NCBI GenBank assembly: GCA_025267735.1
Contig: CM046294.1
Location: 3,878,001-3,942,000, forward strand
Source of the DNA: Mactra quadrangularis
Taxonomy: Eukaryota > Mollusca > Bivalvia > Venerida > Mactridae
DNA: 64,000 nt
Reading direction: 5' to 3'
Shown here: positions 1-11,985 of the stretch, piece by piece
Position numbering within the stretch: the stretch's first letter is position 1
How the letters are laid out: the number at the start of each line of letters is the position of its first letter
Notes under the pieces: model-generated
The model's input: only the letters and a program-made list of their open reading frames with translations
The model's database searches: none
What the model was told of the DNA's origin: nothing
Program-made: the position numbers and the translations under genes

Positions 1-172
1 AAGGAGCATGAAATCGCTTTACATCACATGGGACTATTGGATGAAGCAATAAGCAAAGTATTAGGCTGCTGCATGTTATAGTTGCTGAGAAAACTGCGAC
101 GGAAATTTTGTAACGGACTGACAGACAAGGGTAAAACAGTATACCCCCCTCTTCTTCGAAGCGGGGGTATAA
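1..172. mobile_element. MITE-like repeat, copy 1 (cut by window edge)
   Basis: Nearly identical to 727-920, including the stretch with the key words GAAATCGCTTTACA and TTAGGCTGCTGCATG, and ending in GCGGGGGTATA. The end carries a small hairpin (ATACCCCC against GGGGGTAT). The left end lies outside the window. It is noncoding; reading frames through it are incidental. Confidence 0.75.
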
Positions 173-343
173 TTAGTATAAACTTAACTATTACAGTAGA
201 AGCTGAGAATTCTGCATGCTGTGAATAGCGAAAAGTTGAGAAAACTGCAAACAATTTTGGTGCGGAATATAATTTTAATGTACATGTATAACTAAGTTAT
301 ATGTCCCATTGAGAAAACGAACAATATTGACAACAAAACATAC

Positions 344-556
344 CTCCATCTTCAGTAGTCTCCTCCGGCTCTGGTTCAGGTTGTGATACAGATGGTTTAC
401 CTTTATCCTTACCACCTTTAGCAGGACTGACATCTTGTTGTGTAACAGGTACAGGTGGGCGTGGCCTCATTACGACGGGAGGTATATAGGTCATGTTGTT
501 ACGACGACACAATTCTGAGAAATCTGCTGAGAAATTACCAGTACATACGTGTGGCT
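344..556 (-). CDS. Internal coding exon (third found) of an unrecognised gene
   Basis: This 213-base minus-strand exon is bounded by an acceptor (TTATTAATTTCAG, AG at 557-558) and a strong GTATGT donor beginning at 343. The open frame enters after two bases that complete a split codon and leaves with one base over, so it is a symmetric phase 1-1 exon. It encodes about 70 residues: first a segment with two Cys (CTGNFSADFSELC), then a Pro/Arg-rich stretch (RPRPPVP), then a Lys/Gly and Pro/Glu-rich linker. The phase fits the exon ending at 5928, giving a split Glu codon. I do not recognise the family. The linker looks intrinsically disordered and the gene must continue left of base 1. Identical entry and exit phase would let this exon be skipped without changing frame. 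Confidence 0.55.
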
Positions 557-674
557 CTGAAATTAATAATAAGTTAATATAACAATAGGAAGGCTAAATG
601 ATACAATTAACAAAATTATGATTAAGGTAGAATACAAATATAACAAGTAAATCTGTGAGCTAATGCTCACTAGT

Positions 675-920
675 GATACCCCCGCCAAAATCTAAAAATA
701 TGCGACAAACAGGAAGTAGCTGAGCAAGGAGGATGAAATCGCTTTACACCACATGGGACTATGGGATGAAGCAATATGCAAAGTATTAGGCTGCTGCATG
801 ATATAGTTGCTGAGAAAACTGCGACGGAAATTTCATAACGGACGGACGCATGGACGGATGCACGGACGGACGGACAAGAGTAAAACAGTATACCCCCATC
901 TTCTTCGAAGCGGGGGTATA
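675..920. mobile_element. MITE-like repeat, copy 2, full length
   Basis: It starts with GATACCCCCG and ends with CGGGGGTATA, an inverted terminal repeat. The inner part matches 1-172. It contains a short GGAC-type microsatellite (about 840-885) missing from the first copy. It lies in the intron between the exons at 344-556 and 5928-6034. Confidence 0.75.
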
Positions 921-1984
921 AAAACATGTCAATGACCATAGTAAAGTTTCTAAAAAACTGGTCTATGTATCTAATTGTATATTGTTTTGAATAAGAATGA
1001 ATTATGATGAGTTGTTATGAGAATGAATCACAATTAATATTATAACCCTTTGTAGTAAGTAAAAACTTAAAACTTTAATTAAGTAAAAATGAGGAGCAAT
1101 TTGACCAAAGTAAGAAAAGCCTTATTTAGATTCATATTTGGCAGTGCTTTATATTTGGCATTGTTAAATATTTGCAGTGCTTATTATTGGTGGGGTCAAT
1201 AATTATGCCTCAGTCCCATTAAATCGTGCTTGTAGCGGACCGGTACATGCAGACAGCCGTAGGCCGTGGGAAGCCTTGCGTGTTAAGATGACGGTACACA
1301 CATGGTACACAACAACACTCCCTTTCGGAGCCATAGCTGGAAGATATGCGAGTTTAATTCATACTTGGTCCCGATTTTGTTAACGATTTGACTCTGAAAC
1401 TGATATGTGTATCCAGGGCTCATCTCACTAACCCTGGTAAAAACGTAACAGTCTGAAGAGTTTGTACGGGTCCTTGTGGAGCTTGATTGCATGGCGCCCG
1501 TACGGTGCCCTCAAGGCTATTTTTATGTCTATGGGACTGTAGCTTTAGTGGTTCCAATGAGGAATGCCAAAACACCCAATATAAAATGGGTGCCAATATT
1601 AAGACCTATACAGTATTATATATTCAAGTAATTACAATATAAATCATGGATACAACAGTTCATACATGAAGAAGTCTTCAGCAATCACATTGTAACAAAA
1701 AATGATAACAAAATATGAACATAAACTGTGGAAAAATGTGATAAGTACATGTATGTAGAATGTGTACATATACATATATACTTAACAAACTTCTAAATAC
1801 CCCGATTTCCATATTGTAGGAAATTTTAGGACCTTATTGTCGTCTGCTTGCATGGTTTTCATGCTTCTTTATCTATGCATAACCAGTTTTGTCTTGCATA
1901 TTTTGAAAAGTGGTAATGGAAAGATGTCTAATTGCTAAGATTTGACATAAAAAACAGAAATTACAGGGCCTTGTTTTTGTTGTT

Positions 1985-2205
1985 GTTTTTTTTAACGTCG
2001 TATTCAACACATATTTAGGTCATATATACGACGGCCAGCTCTTCCTACTATAGGTTTTCTGGACACTTTTCTATCACCAGTACTAACTTACCCTACCACG
2101 AGACCGACAACTCCTGTATAGGGTATGACCTACCACGACCGGGTTTCTAACCTGCGATCTCCGGATTTGAAGTCAGACATGCTAACCACTAGCCATGGCT
2201 CTCGT
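1985..2205 (-). mobile_element. tRNA-derived SINE, family B
   Basis: In plus orientation it begins with a T-rich tail, then TTTAACGTCGTATTCAACAC, and ends with a tRNA-like head whose box B reads reversed (GATCTCCGG...GAAGTCAGACATGC). The same sequence recurs at 15990-16178, 56036-56261, 59217-59369 and 60897-61080. This copy carries several substitutions in the head. Confidence 0.8.
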
Positions 2206-2707
2206 GGCCTTGCGAAAGACATTTGGCAATTCCTCGTTTCTGTAGAAACATTCTAGCCATTTCTTGATTTTTCGTTGTGCAAATCAACACACTAATGATT
2301 TTCACTAAAAATGACCATGTGGGATTTTTGCACAAGAAGTACAAGCTAATTTCCACTTTTCAACACATGCACATCAAAACCAGTTTTGCATCAATAAAAA
2401 AGTATGACATGAAGTCAAATGATACAGACAGTTCACCTGATCATTGTCAAGAGTTATTGAGCTGAAATTAATTTTTAAAGTAAGTTGCCACTGAAAATGA
2501 TCCTGCCCAAACCAAATGTTCACTAGCAAAAGCAAGTAGCCCAGACCCAAATAAAGGTTGTCAGGGGCAATAGGACAACCTTTATGCCACGCCCTGATAG
2601 TGTGAAGCGAAGCTCATACCCTAAATCCTCTTTTAGTAAGAGATTACAGCAGTTTGAAGTCAGCAACTTTAACTAATTGACTACAGAGTTTTTTGGATTT
2701 TTTTAAT

Positions 2708-2989
2708 TGGATTTAATGCTGTTTCAACACATTTTAGGTCATTTTACGACGTCCAGCGCACCTAACCTAGCTTTCCTGGACCCTTGTCTATAACCAGTAC
2801 TCACCTACCCTTCCACAAGGCCGGAAACTTCTCTATATTATCTAATCAATTGAGGAAAATTGACTTATAGTCTAATTTTCATGGAAGGGTATAACATCCC
2901 CCGGGTGGGATTCTAACCCGTACCCTCTTCGGGACACAAGATTCCGAATCTCGACGCGCTACCAACTGCTCTATCGACCCGGGTTGACT
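2708..2989 (-). mobile_element. tRNA-derived SINE, family A
   Basis: Reverse complement of the element at 3933-4218. The tRNA-like head lies at the right end (CTACCAACTGCTCTATCGACC with box B GATTCTAACCC) and the tail (TTTAATGCTGTTTCAACAC) at the left. The central block with TCTAATCAATTGAGGAAAAT is diagnostic of the family. Confidence 0.8.
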
Positions 2990-3858
2990 ACATAGAGAGG
3001 GAGGGTCAAAGTTACAAACAACATTCTACAAGTGGCCTTACTTAAAATCTTTCAATAAAATATCATAAAATCATCTTATCTTTTAAAAAATCATGTACTG
3101 TAATCAACTATGTGCACAAACTTTGGACACGGAAGATTTTTATAACTAACATATAAACAATAACAACTGGACATCAAATAGAACATTTTCAAACAAAAAC
3201 AAAAACATATACAAAATCTAAACTATCATTTTGTAACTGTTTGGTAACTCTTTTACCTAAATCTTCAATTAAAGCTGGACTTTCTGGAGTACAAAATAAA
3301 CTAAAGGTTAGAAATCAGTAATAAATTGAAAGAGTCTCCGCTAACATATTGTCTTACCAAATTTTGGAGAGTATTTTTATGTCCTAACACAGAAATGGCA
3401 ATGAACAAGTTAAACATTGTTCTTATGCATAAATACATGTAGTGTATTTTAGAGCTGTAATTGATTGGGCTCAAAGCGTATCAACGATATTGATATATTG
3501 AGAAATGAATATCTACGATACACCGAAATATATCGATGCTTTCACTGCAGTACTACACAGACCATTTATGTTGTCATAAAATCATAATAGATGTATATTT
3601 GTCAAGAGTTATATAGGTTTTATTTCTCCAAAGATGTGTTTTGTTGTAAAAACTACACATGACGTAAGTTAAATTTGACAAGCATTACAAGGCTAATTTT
3701 TAATGAAACAATTTGTGAAGGCTAAGTTTTTGGTTTAATTGAAAATAAATCTATGTTGTAATCCAGTCACAGGGTGCTATTTGAATTTAAGTCACTGGGA
3801 TTTATTCAATGTTTTTGGGAAACTCCGACCCAGGGACACTAGTAGTGTTGAACCCCAG

Positions 3859-4401
3859 TGGTGCTTTTCACAAAAATTCATACGAAAAAAATCTTTGTAA
3901 GTCAGTTTCATATAATTAGCACTTTACAGTCAACCCGGGTTGATAGCGCAGTTGGTAGCGCGCCGGGATTTGGATACTCCTGCCCGACGGGGTGCGGGTT
4001 CGAATCCCACCCGGGGAGGTTATACCCTTCCATGAAAATTTGACAATAATGTCGATTTTCCTCCATTGATTAGATAATATGGAGAAGTTTCCGGCCTTGT
4101 GGAAGGGTAGGTGAGTACTGGTTATAGACAATGGTCCAGGAAAGCTAGGTTAGGTGCGCTGGACGCCGTGAAATTACCTAAATTGTGTTGATACGGCTTT
4201 AACTCCAATAAATAAATACACTTTAAAGTCAGACGGATAATAAGCTAAACTATGATATGATATTCTAAAGGTATACACAATTCTATACAGTTTGAATAAT
4301 GTTTAGAATTGATAAGCCAAAAAATAAGCGTAATATTAATGTTTCTAGCTTTTGACTTACGAATATTTTTTTCGTAAGAATTTTTGTGAAAAGCACCACA
4401 G
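3859..4401. mobile_element. MITE with terminal inverted repeats, split by a SINE
   Basis: The ends are inverted: TGGTGCTTTTCACAAAAATT on the left and AATTTTTGTGAAAAGCACCA on the right, continuing through TACGAAAAAAA. An uninterrupted relative lies at 39503-39741. The interior is split by the family A SINE at 3933-4218. Confidence 0.8.
3933..4218 (+). mobile_element. tRNA-derived SINE, family A, with target-site duplication
   Basis: The head has polymerase III box A (TAGCGCAGTTGGTAGCG) and box B (GGTTCGAATCCC), followed by the family body with GGCCTTGTGGAAGGGTAGG and the tail GTGTTGATACGGCTTTAA. It is flanked by near-identical 13-base duplications, CACTTTACAGTCA (3920-3932) and CACTTTAAAGTCA (4219-4231). 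This is the best-preserved family A copy in the window. Confidence 0.88.
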
Positions 4402-5900
4402 GTATAATATTTCTTATAAACATAACATTGATGTATTCAGTCAATTTGATGAATAAGGTTGTAATTGAAGACTATAATCTATATGTATAAACCATAAATG
4501 TCACACAATTAAGACAACAATTTACAAACTAATTAAAATGATGAAGTTAGACATAAATGTTTAATTTTTTTTGTAATATAACTTGCTGAGGTGTCATAAT
4601 TTATAAGAGAATTCATAAAGCTTATATAATGTTCAACTATTTATCAAATTATAACAACATAACTTATTTATAAACCAAAACATATGATAGATTTAATCTG
4701 GTTACATGTTAAATTCAATAGGTCATGTTAAATAGGTTATTTTACAAGACCAAACAAAATTAAATCTTTGATCCTCATTTGGATTTTGAAAAACGAGTGG
4801 ACAATTAAGCAATTATTATCCCATTTTGAACTCAATGACTTGAATTAAAATATAAGTAAGAGAAATACACTTGAAATATTAATACTTTTTTCACACTGTT
4901 TCATATTATTTACAAGTCGGCTGAACGTGTATATGGAAGCAGACTTTAAACTGCACTGTATATTTATTTGAAAGTTTGAAGTTATTGTAAAAAATATATA
5001 TTTGAATGTCCAAAAGTTTTTTTTCTAAACCAAATGTTACAGTGTGCTTTGTGGTAGATTGAACATCTAACAGTTATCTTTTAATGGCCTATTGGATAGA
5101 TATCTAACATACATTCCAACAAGATGTACATGTATTACTGTTTCCAGACAACCATAAAGCATGCCACGTGTTATATAACATACAATTATATAAATAAAGT
5201 TATGCAACAATTCATCATACAAACAATGCTAACAAAAAATGATAGTGAATATATAATGAGCTAAACATATACAATAATGAAAAAGAACATTTGGTGAAAT
5301 ATTTGTTTTAACTACATGTACTGTGTAACTAGTCTAGTTTGACTTGAACACAACAGCAGTACATACATGTATATTTGATTGCTTTTGTATCTTACCATTC
5401 AAATTGCTTTCCGAACAAATAAAATTCTGACTTGCAACTGTAAATTTAACAGTGTGATTTCTTAAAATAATACAAAGTTATTTTAACAACAATATAGGAT
5501 ATGGTTGCTAGAATTGAAAATCAATGGGGAATACAAAGAAGGTATTGATTTAAGACAATTCTTCATATAGATTAAGCGCTTAAACAGTAAGAAGCTAGTC
5601 ACTTATTTACAAATCAATTATCAATCAATTTTTCAACTGCAGTGGGCATCCCACAAACAAGAGTAGGCAGCAGGAGGCTATATTGTCTGACATTTGATCA
5701 CTGTGAGACCCTGTTTAGAGGCCGGGAACCTCATTCAGAGGCAAAACAAAAGAAAAATACAACGCATGAGGATGCAGGAATCATTTTAGAGCCAAAGTCA
5801 TTCTTCTCAGAAGCAAGTTGAAGTTTCAGCTAAAGATTTCTGATAAATCTATAAGAAATGAAAGTAAAATTTTATCAGTTAAAAATATTTCATGGTACGA
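4402..5900. other. AT-rich intron stretch with no recognised feature
   Basis: Noncoding AT-rich sequence between the MITE and the exon at 5928-6034, with many scattered stops in all frames. I see no repeat shared with the rest of the window and no convincing exon. It is part of the first intron of the left-hand minus-strand gene. Confidence 0.5.
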
Positions 5901-5927
5901 TACTAATTGATTTAAAATATAATTTAC

Positions 5928-6034
5928 CCAGAGCTTTGTTTGAATCAACATCATCCTGACTTGTAGCCGATGGATTTTTCTCTTTGTTCAAGCTTTTTTC
6001 AACCTTCTTACCCATTTTGACCCGTGAAGCCAAA
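5928..6034 (-). CDS. Second coding exon of the unrecognised left-hand gene
   Basis: This minus-strand exon lies between an acceptor (TTTTTGTTAATTTCAG, AG at 6035-6036) and a GTAAAT donor beginning at 5927. Entering in phase 2 it reads LASRVKMGKKVEKSLNKEKN and continues to KAL, leaving one G for the next exon. It has no in-frame stop, is rich in Lys and Ser, and is probably disordered. The first two bases needed are supplied exactly by the exon at 22838-22923, and the trailing G combines with AG of 344-556 to give Glu. An internal ATG at 6015 could be an alternative start. Function unknown. Confidence 0.55.
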
Positions 6035-6035
6035 C

Positions 6036-9000
6036 TGAAATTAACAAAAATAAATTGAGATATATAAAACATTGTCTTTTAAAATGTCAAATATGTGTAT
6101 ATACTGTTCTTAAGTTCAATAAAACCAACCCTGACAAAATGAAACCCTAGTCACTTGAACCCTTGATTCAAGATAACATATGGATTCAATGAGTGTCACT
6201 GTCAGAATAGAGACTCCAGAATTAGCAGAATTTAGGCTGATAAAAATTGTATACCCTATCAACAAATCGAGCCAAATTTCCCTGGGTGATAGGCAAGACA
6301 CTCAACTACACCACAAAAGTGTTAACTCAACAGCAAAGTTGTTGGAAGTGACTACGTAGACAGACATACACATACCTCCGAGGTTCAATCACCTCAGAAA
6401 TTAGATTTGACACCCTACATGTATCTTGGCATTTGATGCAAGAAAAACATGAACACAAATCCAAATATAAAGAAAAAATTGGTTAGAATGGTTTGCTTTG
6501 AACATGATTGATGCATAGCGTGAAATTAGACGCCTGGTGTTATTGTCAAGCTCTAATGTATAAACTAGTCATGTCCAAATAAAGTTCTTCGAAGTTCGAA
6601 ATTGAAATCAGAGTGAGGTCATGTCAAAATTATTTCGGAGTTTTCTTTAGTGGATCGATGACATTTGGTAATTTATTTGATCAACATAATCTATCAACGG
6701 TATACCTTGCTATTTATGCAAATGACAACATACACAATACAATAATTCAAGACAAAAATGAGTTTTCAAAAGGCAAACCAACCGGACGTTTCTGTCCAAG
6801 CTCCAATGTAAACTGACCGTACAACAAACTAACGGAAGTTAATACACTATTAAGTAGTTCATAAAAGGCGGTCGGATTTTGAACAGTAAAACACAATAAT
6901 GATATGAATTTTTCGTATTTAGATCAATTTATTACTGTTGTAGAAATTCAGTATCGATTTACATGCTGTATTCATTAAATTTACCTTTCTACAAAAAACG
7001 GATGCAGTTTAAATTACTACGCTGCGCTGTAAAGATTTTTTGCACGTTCGCCGTAGAAACGACATGTAAACAAACAGGTGCGCGTCATTAAGATTGATTT
7101 AAATACCGTATTCGGTGCCTTGTCCGTACGGAAACTAAAACCTAACTCACATAAAATGATTATCTATCACTTACAAGTAGGTCCAGGTTAAAAAGGCAAA
7201 TCAGCACAACAAACAAGTAGCCTATAATTTCGATTTGTTCATGGATCGCACGCAAGGTGGCAAGCTTATCAAAATGACAATTCATAAAATCAATAACGTT
7301 CGCATTTACATCTATACCGTGAGAACCCCTAATATTGTTTTGAAAAATAATTAAAGTTGATAACTTTATTATTAGATTACAAACCAATTGCTTTAGGATA
7401 CATCAATCACATTAAAATAATTGTGTTGTTATTAAATACAACCGAGAATATTATTTTAAGAACATAAAATACATCTTAGAATAAAATGGAAATACAATGT
7501 ATATACATGTACATGTAACGGTAATTTAAGTGAAGTCAATACAATTATTTCAAATTTACGAAATGAAATTCCAGGAGTACAAATATATGCAATACTAACT
7601 TAAGATTTTTTATATTTTAAATCAATTTGTTTTCCTAAAAACAATTAACGTGCAATATTAGTTTTAATTACGTAATTTTAATGAACAAATTTGCCACAAT
7701 TAAAACAATACAACTCTGGAATAAGTACAAAAGAGATTCATTCAACTACAAGTTTCAAATGAAATACGTGTCGGTCATCGCCGCTAAGTGGTTGATATAG
7801 TCGTTTCATTCGAACTCACGGTTAAATTAAACCCTGTAATATACAATAACCAAAAAATCTCCACTCAAAAATATTTGATGAAGCATTTAAAATAACAAAA
7901 AGCAATTATTACCTCGAAAACGCCATTATTCAAAAGTTTTTGTGTTCAAACGTTTTCAAGCAAAAATCAACTATCCTGTTGACGGATTATGTAATTTCAA
8001 GTATAAGAAATTATAAAATAAAGCACTATATATAATAGCCCAAACTTATTTTTCACCAATAATTAAGAATTCATCACATTCACGTTTTTTGTTAACAAAT
8101 AATTATTCCCGCCTATATCCCAGAATAAACTCTGTCCTATAAAATGTACGTAGGCCTATAGCCCTGGTTAACAGTGGCAAACATTAAGTAAAACTGACAT
8201 CTGATCTACAGCAAGTTTGTCACTTCATTTTAAAGAAACCAGCGACGTTTATGGCAAATGTAAATATAGAAATTCAATACATAAGAACAATAAAATAAAA
8301 TAATTTCGTTTTTCATTAGTTTTATGTTGTAAAATACCGAAGACAAACTGTCCATAAAATTAAAACATTATTTGACGGCAATCGGCTTATGGCATTCTTA
8401 TTGTGTTTGTACTTGATAAATATGAATTTATACAGTTCAAAAGATAGACCTTATCAAAACATACAAATTTATAAATAAAATAAACATTTGTAGAATTATC
8501 TTATAATTTTGTTTTATGTTATATTTTGGACCAATGGTTTCAAAGTTACCCAATCATTATAAATTGACGAAAAACTATGGGTAGATTAATAGTTCAATGC
8601 CAGTTCAGTTGCTTCTTTCAGACATAGGAGTAGGTGCATTTACCCCAAAATTTGGCCCTGTTGCGAAAGTGGCTCATATTATGTCATATGATATAGAAAT
8701 GTATAATTTACCAAGAATTGACATTTCAAGACACTTCTGTGAAGGCTGTTTCCATGGCAACAGAAACAATAATTGCCTATATTTGAAAATATTGATCTCT
8801 ATACAAAATGACTTTCAAAATTGAAATTTTTATAATCATATATTGTCACATGATTAAAGCACTTTCTTTTTTGAGTTTTTGTTTGCCATGGTAAGTCAAA
8901 TCGTAGGGGTCAATATGAGCTTGAACTTTTTAAACGAAGGTCGATGGGATAGAACTTTTATAGTAGACTAATGTAAAGTTGTTGTTTGCAACATTTCTGC

Positions 9001-9110
9001 ACTCTTCTGTACCCAGAAGTTATCAAGAACTTTTAGGAACGAAAAAAAACATTTCTAGTTCTCAGTCTAAGTGCAGTCATCATTAGGAAGTCCTCGGCGA
9101 TTTTCTACAC
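6036..9110. other. Intron stretch, AT-rich, no confirmed gene
   Basis: This belongs to the large intron 6035-22837. A slightly CpG-richer patch at about 6990-7100 ends, on the minus strand, at a possible GTAAAT donor next to 6985. It could be an alternative 5' non-coding exon for the ATG at 6015. The rest shows only stop-rich short frames and no repeat that I can match elsewhere. Confidence 0.4.
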
Positions 9111-9118
9111 CAATATCA

Positions 9119-9399
9119 GGGGCAGATCTAGGATGTTTTTCTTGGGATGTCCTAACTTTTTCTAGGGAGGGGGGTCTAACTTTGAAACCACAACCTCATT
9201 ATACACATTTTGCAGAATAATGCAACATATTAATTATAAAAACTACATAACCATTAAATCTATGTTAAGTATCGAGAAAATGCTTCATGCTACTTAAAAA
9301 TGGCTTACAGTCAAGAAATACACTAATGGACAGGTACATTTTGAAAATTATAAGGGGGGGGGGGTCAGGACCCCCCTGACTCTCCGCTAGATCCGCCTA
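9119..9399. mobile_element. MITE family D (GGCGGATCT ends, poly-G arms)
   Basis: Inverted ends GGCAGATCTAGGA and CTAGATCCGCC, each next to a G-rich or C-rich run, with a shared interior (ATTATACA, ATTAGATCTATGTTAA-like words, TGGCTTACAGT). Two relatives lie at 21037-21313 and 23333-23632. Noncoding. Confidence 0.8.
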
Positions 9400-9799
9400 T
9401 GAATATACGCATATCTTTGTAGCAGATCTCCGAGGTGACTCGAGTGTGGCAATTCGAATGACTGGTTAAGACTTAACAGTCGAGACCATCATTGCATGTA
9501 CACCAATATTTGCGTAAAAAATTGCCTAGGAGTTCCGAATGAATAGTTAATTGACAAAATTAGCAAATATTCGACAATTTCTGTTACCGGAATTCATATA
9601 GATTATGGGAAAAACCCCAATCGACTTCAAGTTGAAGTGACCACTGGACGCGAATTTAAATACAAAACTGTACTTGGTTAATCTGGAGACATATATATAT
9701 GACATTGTAATAACTCGATATCTTTGTCTCTGCTCAAATGGTCCCCATCCTCGTTAAAATAAATAAGACATTTCTAAATAAAGTCGGGTATAAGCATTA

Positions 9800-10035
9800 T
9801 CGTACCCACAGTCTAGTAGGATTCTCAATTGAGAATCCTACTAGACTCGGGAACGAGAATGGGTATAAGACGGTCTTTAGTATTTTGAATAAAGTCTGCT
9901 TTAGGGTCTTCATTATCGTGAAAATTTTCTTAATAAATGCAGGCATAAAACAGTCTCGTATTCAGAGGCTTTCAGGATTCTCAATACTAGCTAGCCTCGA
10001 GAATCTTGATAACCTCTGGGTATGAGCATGGTATA
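9800..10035. repeat. Palindromic GTCTAGTAGGATTCTC repeats
   Basis: A perfect 36-base palindrome occupies 9811-9846 (GTCTAGTAGGATTCTCAA and its reverse complement), flanked by CGTACCCA and inverted GGGTATAAG-type words. A related degraded unit lies at 9965-10035 and another at 15325-15400 (CCCAGAGTCTAGTAGGATTC). Probably a small fold-back MITE. Confidence 0.65.
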
Positions 10036-10097
10036 AGAGGGCTTTTAATAAGTTTGTCTCGTCTTGTCTTAAGTATCACGTTAAGTTTATTCATAAT

Positions 10098-10468
10098 AAG
10101 GGAATTTAGTCAGTTATTTTCCCTTGTATGATCTTCAAATAGGTAGGTCCAATTAGTTGGATTACTCGGATTTTACCCTTACTTTTCAATTTCAATTTGC
10201 CAAAATTGGTCTTAAATAACTTTTTTGTAAATCATTTAATTTGTTTAAAATTCAAGCTAAGTATTTTTAGGGTAAGGAACTATCTAAATTTCGCCACTTC
10301 TGTTAATATCTTCATTGACAAGAAAGATATTAGATAAAATATTGTGTTATCCTTACATATGACTTCAATGATAAAATCCGAAGATTCCAACTGTAAGGAC
10401 CTACATGTACTTACCAATTGGATTGCTTCAGATTTTATCACGGAAAGATAACTGACTAAAGTCCCTCA
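10098..10468. mobile_element. MITE family J
   Basis: Terminal inverted repeats AAGGGAATTTAGTCAGTTAT on the left and AACTGACTAAAGTCCCT on the right. A shorter inverted relative sits at 13193-13476, sharing the words AGTCAGTTATTTTCCC and TAAAATCTGAA (reversed), and a fragment of the end occurs near 20415. Noncoding. Confidence 0.7.
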
Positions 10469-10684
10469 TTATGCATGTTATTGTCATAATATAAATAATA
10501 ACCAAATAATTATAACTTAGTATAAACATAATAATTGCCTTAACTAAGTTGTGAGATCTTGTGGCCCATTGTCATTTTTGAACATATGTTTATGTCATTG
10601 TTGTATTTTATCTATGTTAACTATTTGACAATAAAATATTTAAAAAAAATAATAATTGCAAAAATAACTTGTGTTTTGTATGTA

Positions 10685-10997
10685 GCCCGTTCAATTACCC
10701 AAAACGTTACAAAACGTTCCGTAACGATACATTCGGAACTCATCGCCAATTCGCTGCGAATAATCTAATCTAATAAACAAATATACGATCGTTAAGGCAA
10801 TGAGTGGTGTTTCAAAATTTATGGACTAAAAACGAAACATCACTCATTGCCTAAACGATCGTATATTTGTTTACTTCAACATCGGTAGTTTCAAAATAGC
10901 GTCTAAATATGTCCGAGATTATTCGCAGCGAATGGCCGAGGAGTTCCAAATGTATCGTTACGGAACGTTTTGGAACGTTTAGGTTAATTGAACAGGC
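10685..10997. mobile_element. MITE family E, copy 1
   Basis: Starts GCCCGTTCAATTACCC and ends in the inverted GGTTAATTGAACAGGC, flanked by TA on both sides. The long inverted arms contain AACGTTCCGTAACGATACAT and TTCGCTGCGAATAATCT. The centre holds a second inverted pair around CGATCGT, GCAATGAGTG and AAACATCACTCATTGCC. Confidence 0.85.
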
Positions 10998-11220
10998 TAC
11001 AGCAGGTTTGTGAGATTATGTACATGTAGTTTGTATATGACAAAGGGTTCTTGGGTATGGTTACAATTTCTTAACAAGGTATAATTACAGGTTCCATTCC
11101 CTCATGATTTTATCTATATCATTAACAATTGTAAAGGTATGAACAATTGAACAAAATAAACAATTTCTCGATAATCAGTGATCAATAATTGGAACGTAAT
11201 GAGGAAAAATATTTTACAAA

Positions 11221-11234
11221 GGGGGGGGGGGGGA
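11221..11234 (+). repeat. Poly-G run
   Basis: A homopolymer of about 14 G following ACAAA. Isolated here, unlike the G runs at the ends of the family D elements. Confidence 0.8.
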
Positions 11235-11334
11235 GTTATTTTGTTTACTTGTAAAATTGTGCTGAACAATTAAAATTTTAAGAGTCTCAATTATATAGCA
11301 GAGGTATAATTCGGCACTTGTACTCCCTTGCCTT

Positions 11335-11660
11335 CAAACTAGCTTTATGGCGACGTGGTAGAATTTGTGCTTACTACTCTAAAGGTCGTGGGTTCGAATC
11401 TCAGTTCGAACCATGGGTTTTACAAGGTTAAATGTGGCGCCTAACATAAATAACCCAATAGGGATTGTGTGATTGCACCCTTAGATAGTCCCACAGACAA
11501 TCAAGCTCCAAGAAATTGAGGACGAATTCTGTTTAGAAGGGTGTGTGTGTAGCAGAGGTATAATACGATCCTTGTACTCCTTTGCCTTCAAGCTAGCTTT
11601 CATAGCGATGTGGTAGAGTGTCCGCTTACAACTCAAGAGATCGAGGGTTCTAATCTCAGT
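11335..11660 (+). repeat. Two tRNA-like SINE heads in tandem
   Basis: Two related modules at about 11335-11415 and 11560-11660. Each has a degenerate box A (GACGTGGTAGA, GATGTGGTAGAGTGTCCGC) and box B (GGTTCGAATCTC, GGTTCTAATCTC), preceded by GTACTCC.TTGCCTTCAA. The same module recurs at 15465-15640. There is no paired acceptor stem, so I read these as SINE remnants and not tRNA genes. Confidence 0.55.
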
Positions 11661-11724
11661 TTTCTTATCATATGTCTTACTATATAGCTCATTTAGGATA
11701 ACATGAGACATTGTACATTTACAT

Positions 11725-11985
11725 AGCAGTTGGTAGCGCGCTGGGATTTGGAATCTCGTGCCCGAGGGGGTGCGGGTTCGAATTCTACCCGGGGAGGTTA
11801 TGCCCTGCCATGAAAATTTGACAATAATATTGATTTTCCTCCATTGATTAGATAATATAGAGAAGTTTCCGGCCTTGTGGAAAGGTAGGTGAGTACTGGT
11901 TATAGACAATGGTCCTGGAAAGCTAGGTTAGGTGCGCTGGACGCCATAAAATGACCTAAATTGTGTTGACACTGCGTTAAATCTA
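11725..11985 (+). mobile_element. SINE family A, 5'-shortened
   Basis: Lacks the first ~10 bases of the head but retains AGCAGTTGGTAGCGCG, box B GGTTCGAATTCTACCC and the complete body and tail. It sits in a short repeat whose inverted ends (TTTAGGATAAC near 11693, GTTATCCTAAA near 12036-12046) face each other. An uninterrupted copy of that site is at about 49616-49680. Confidence 0.8.
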
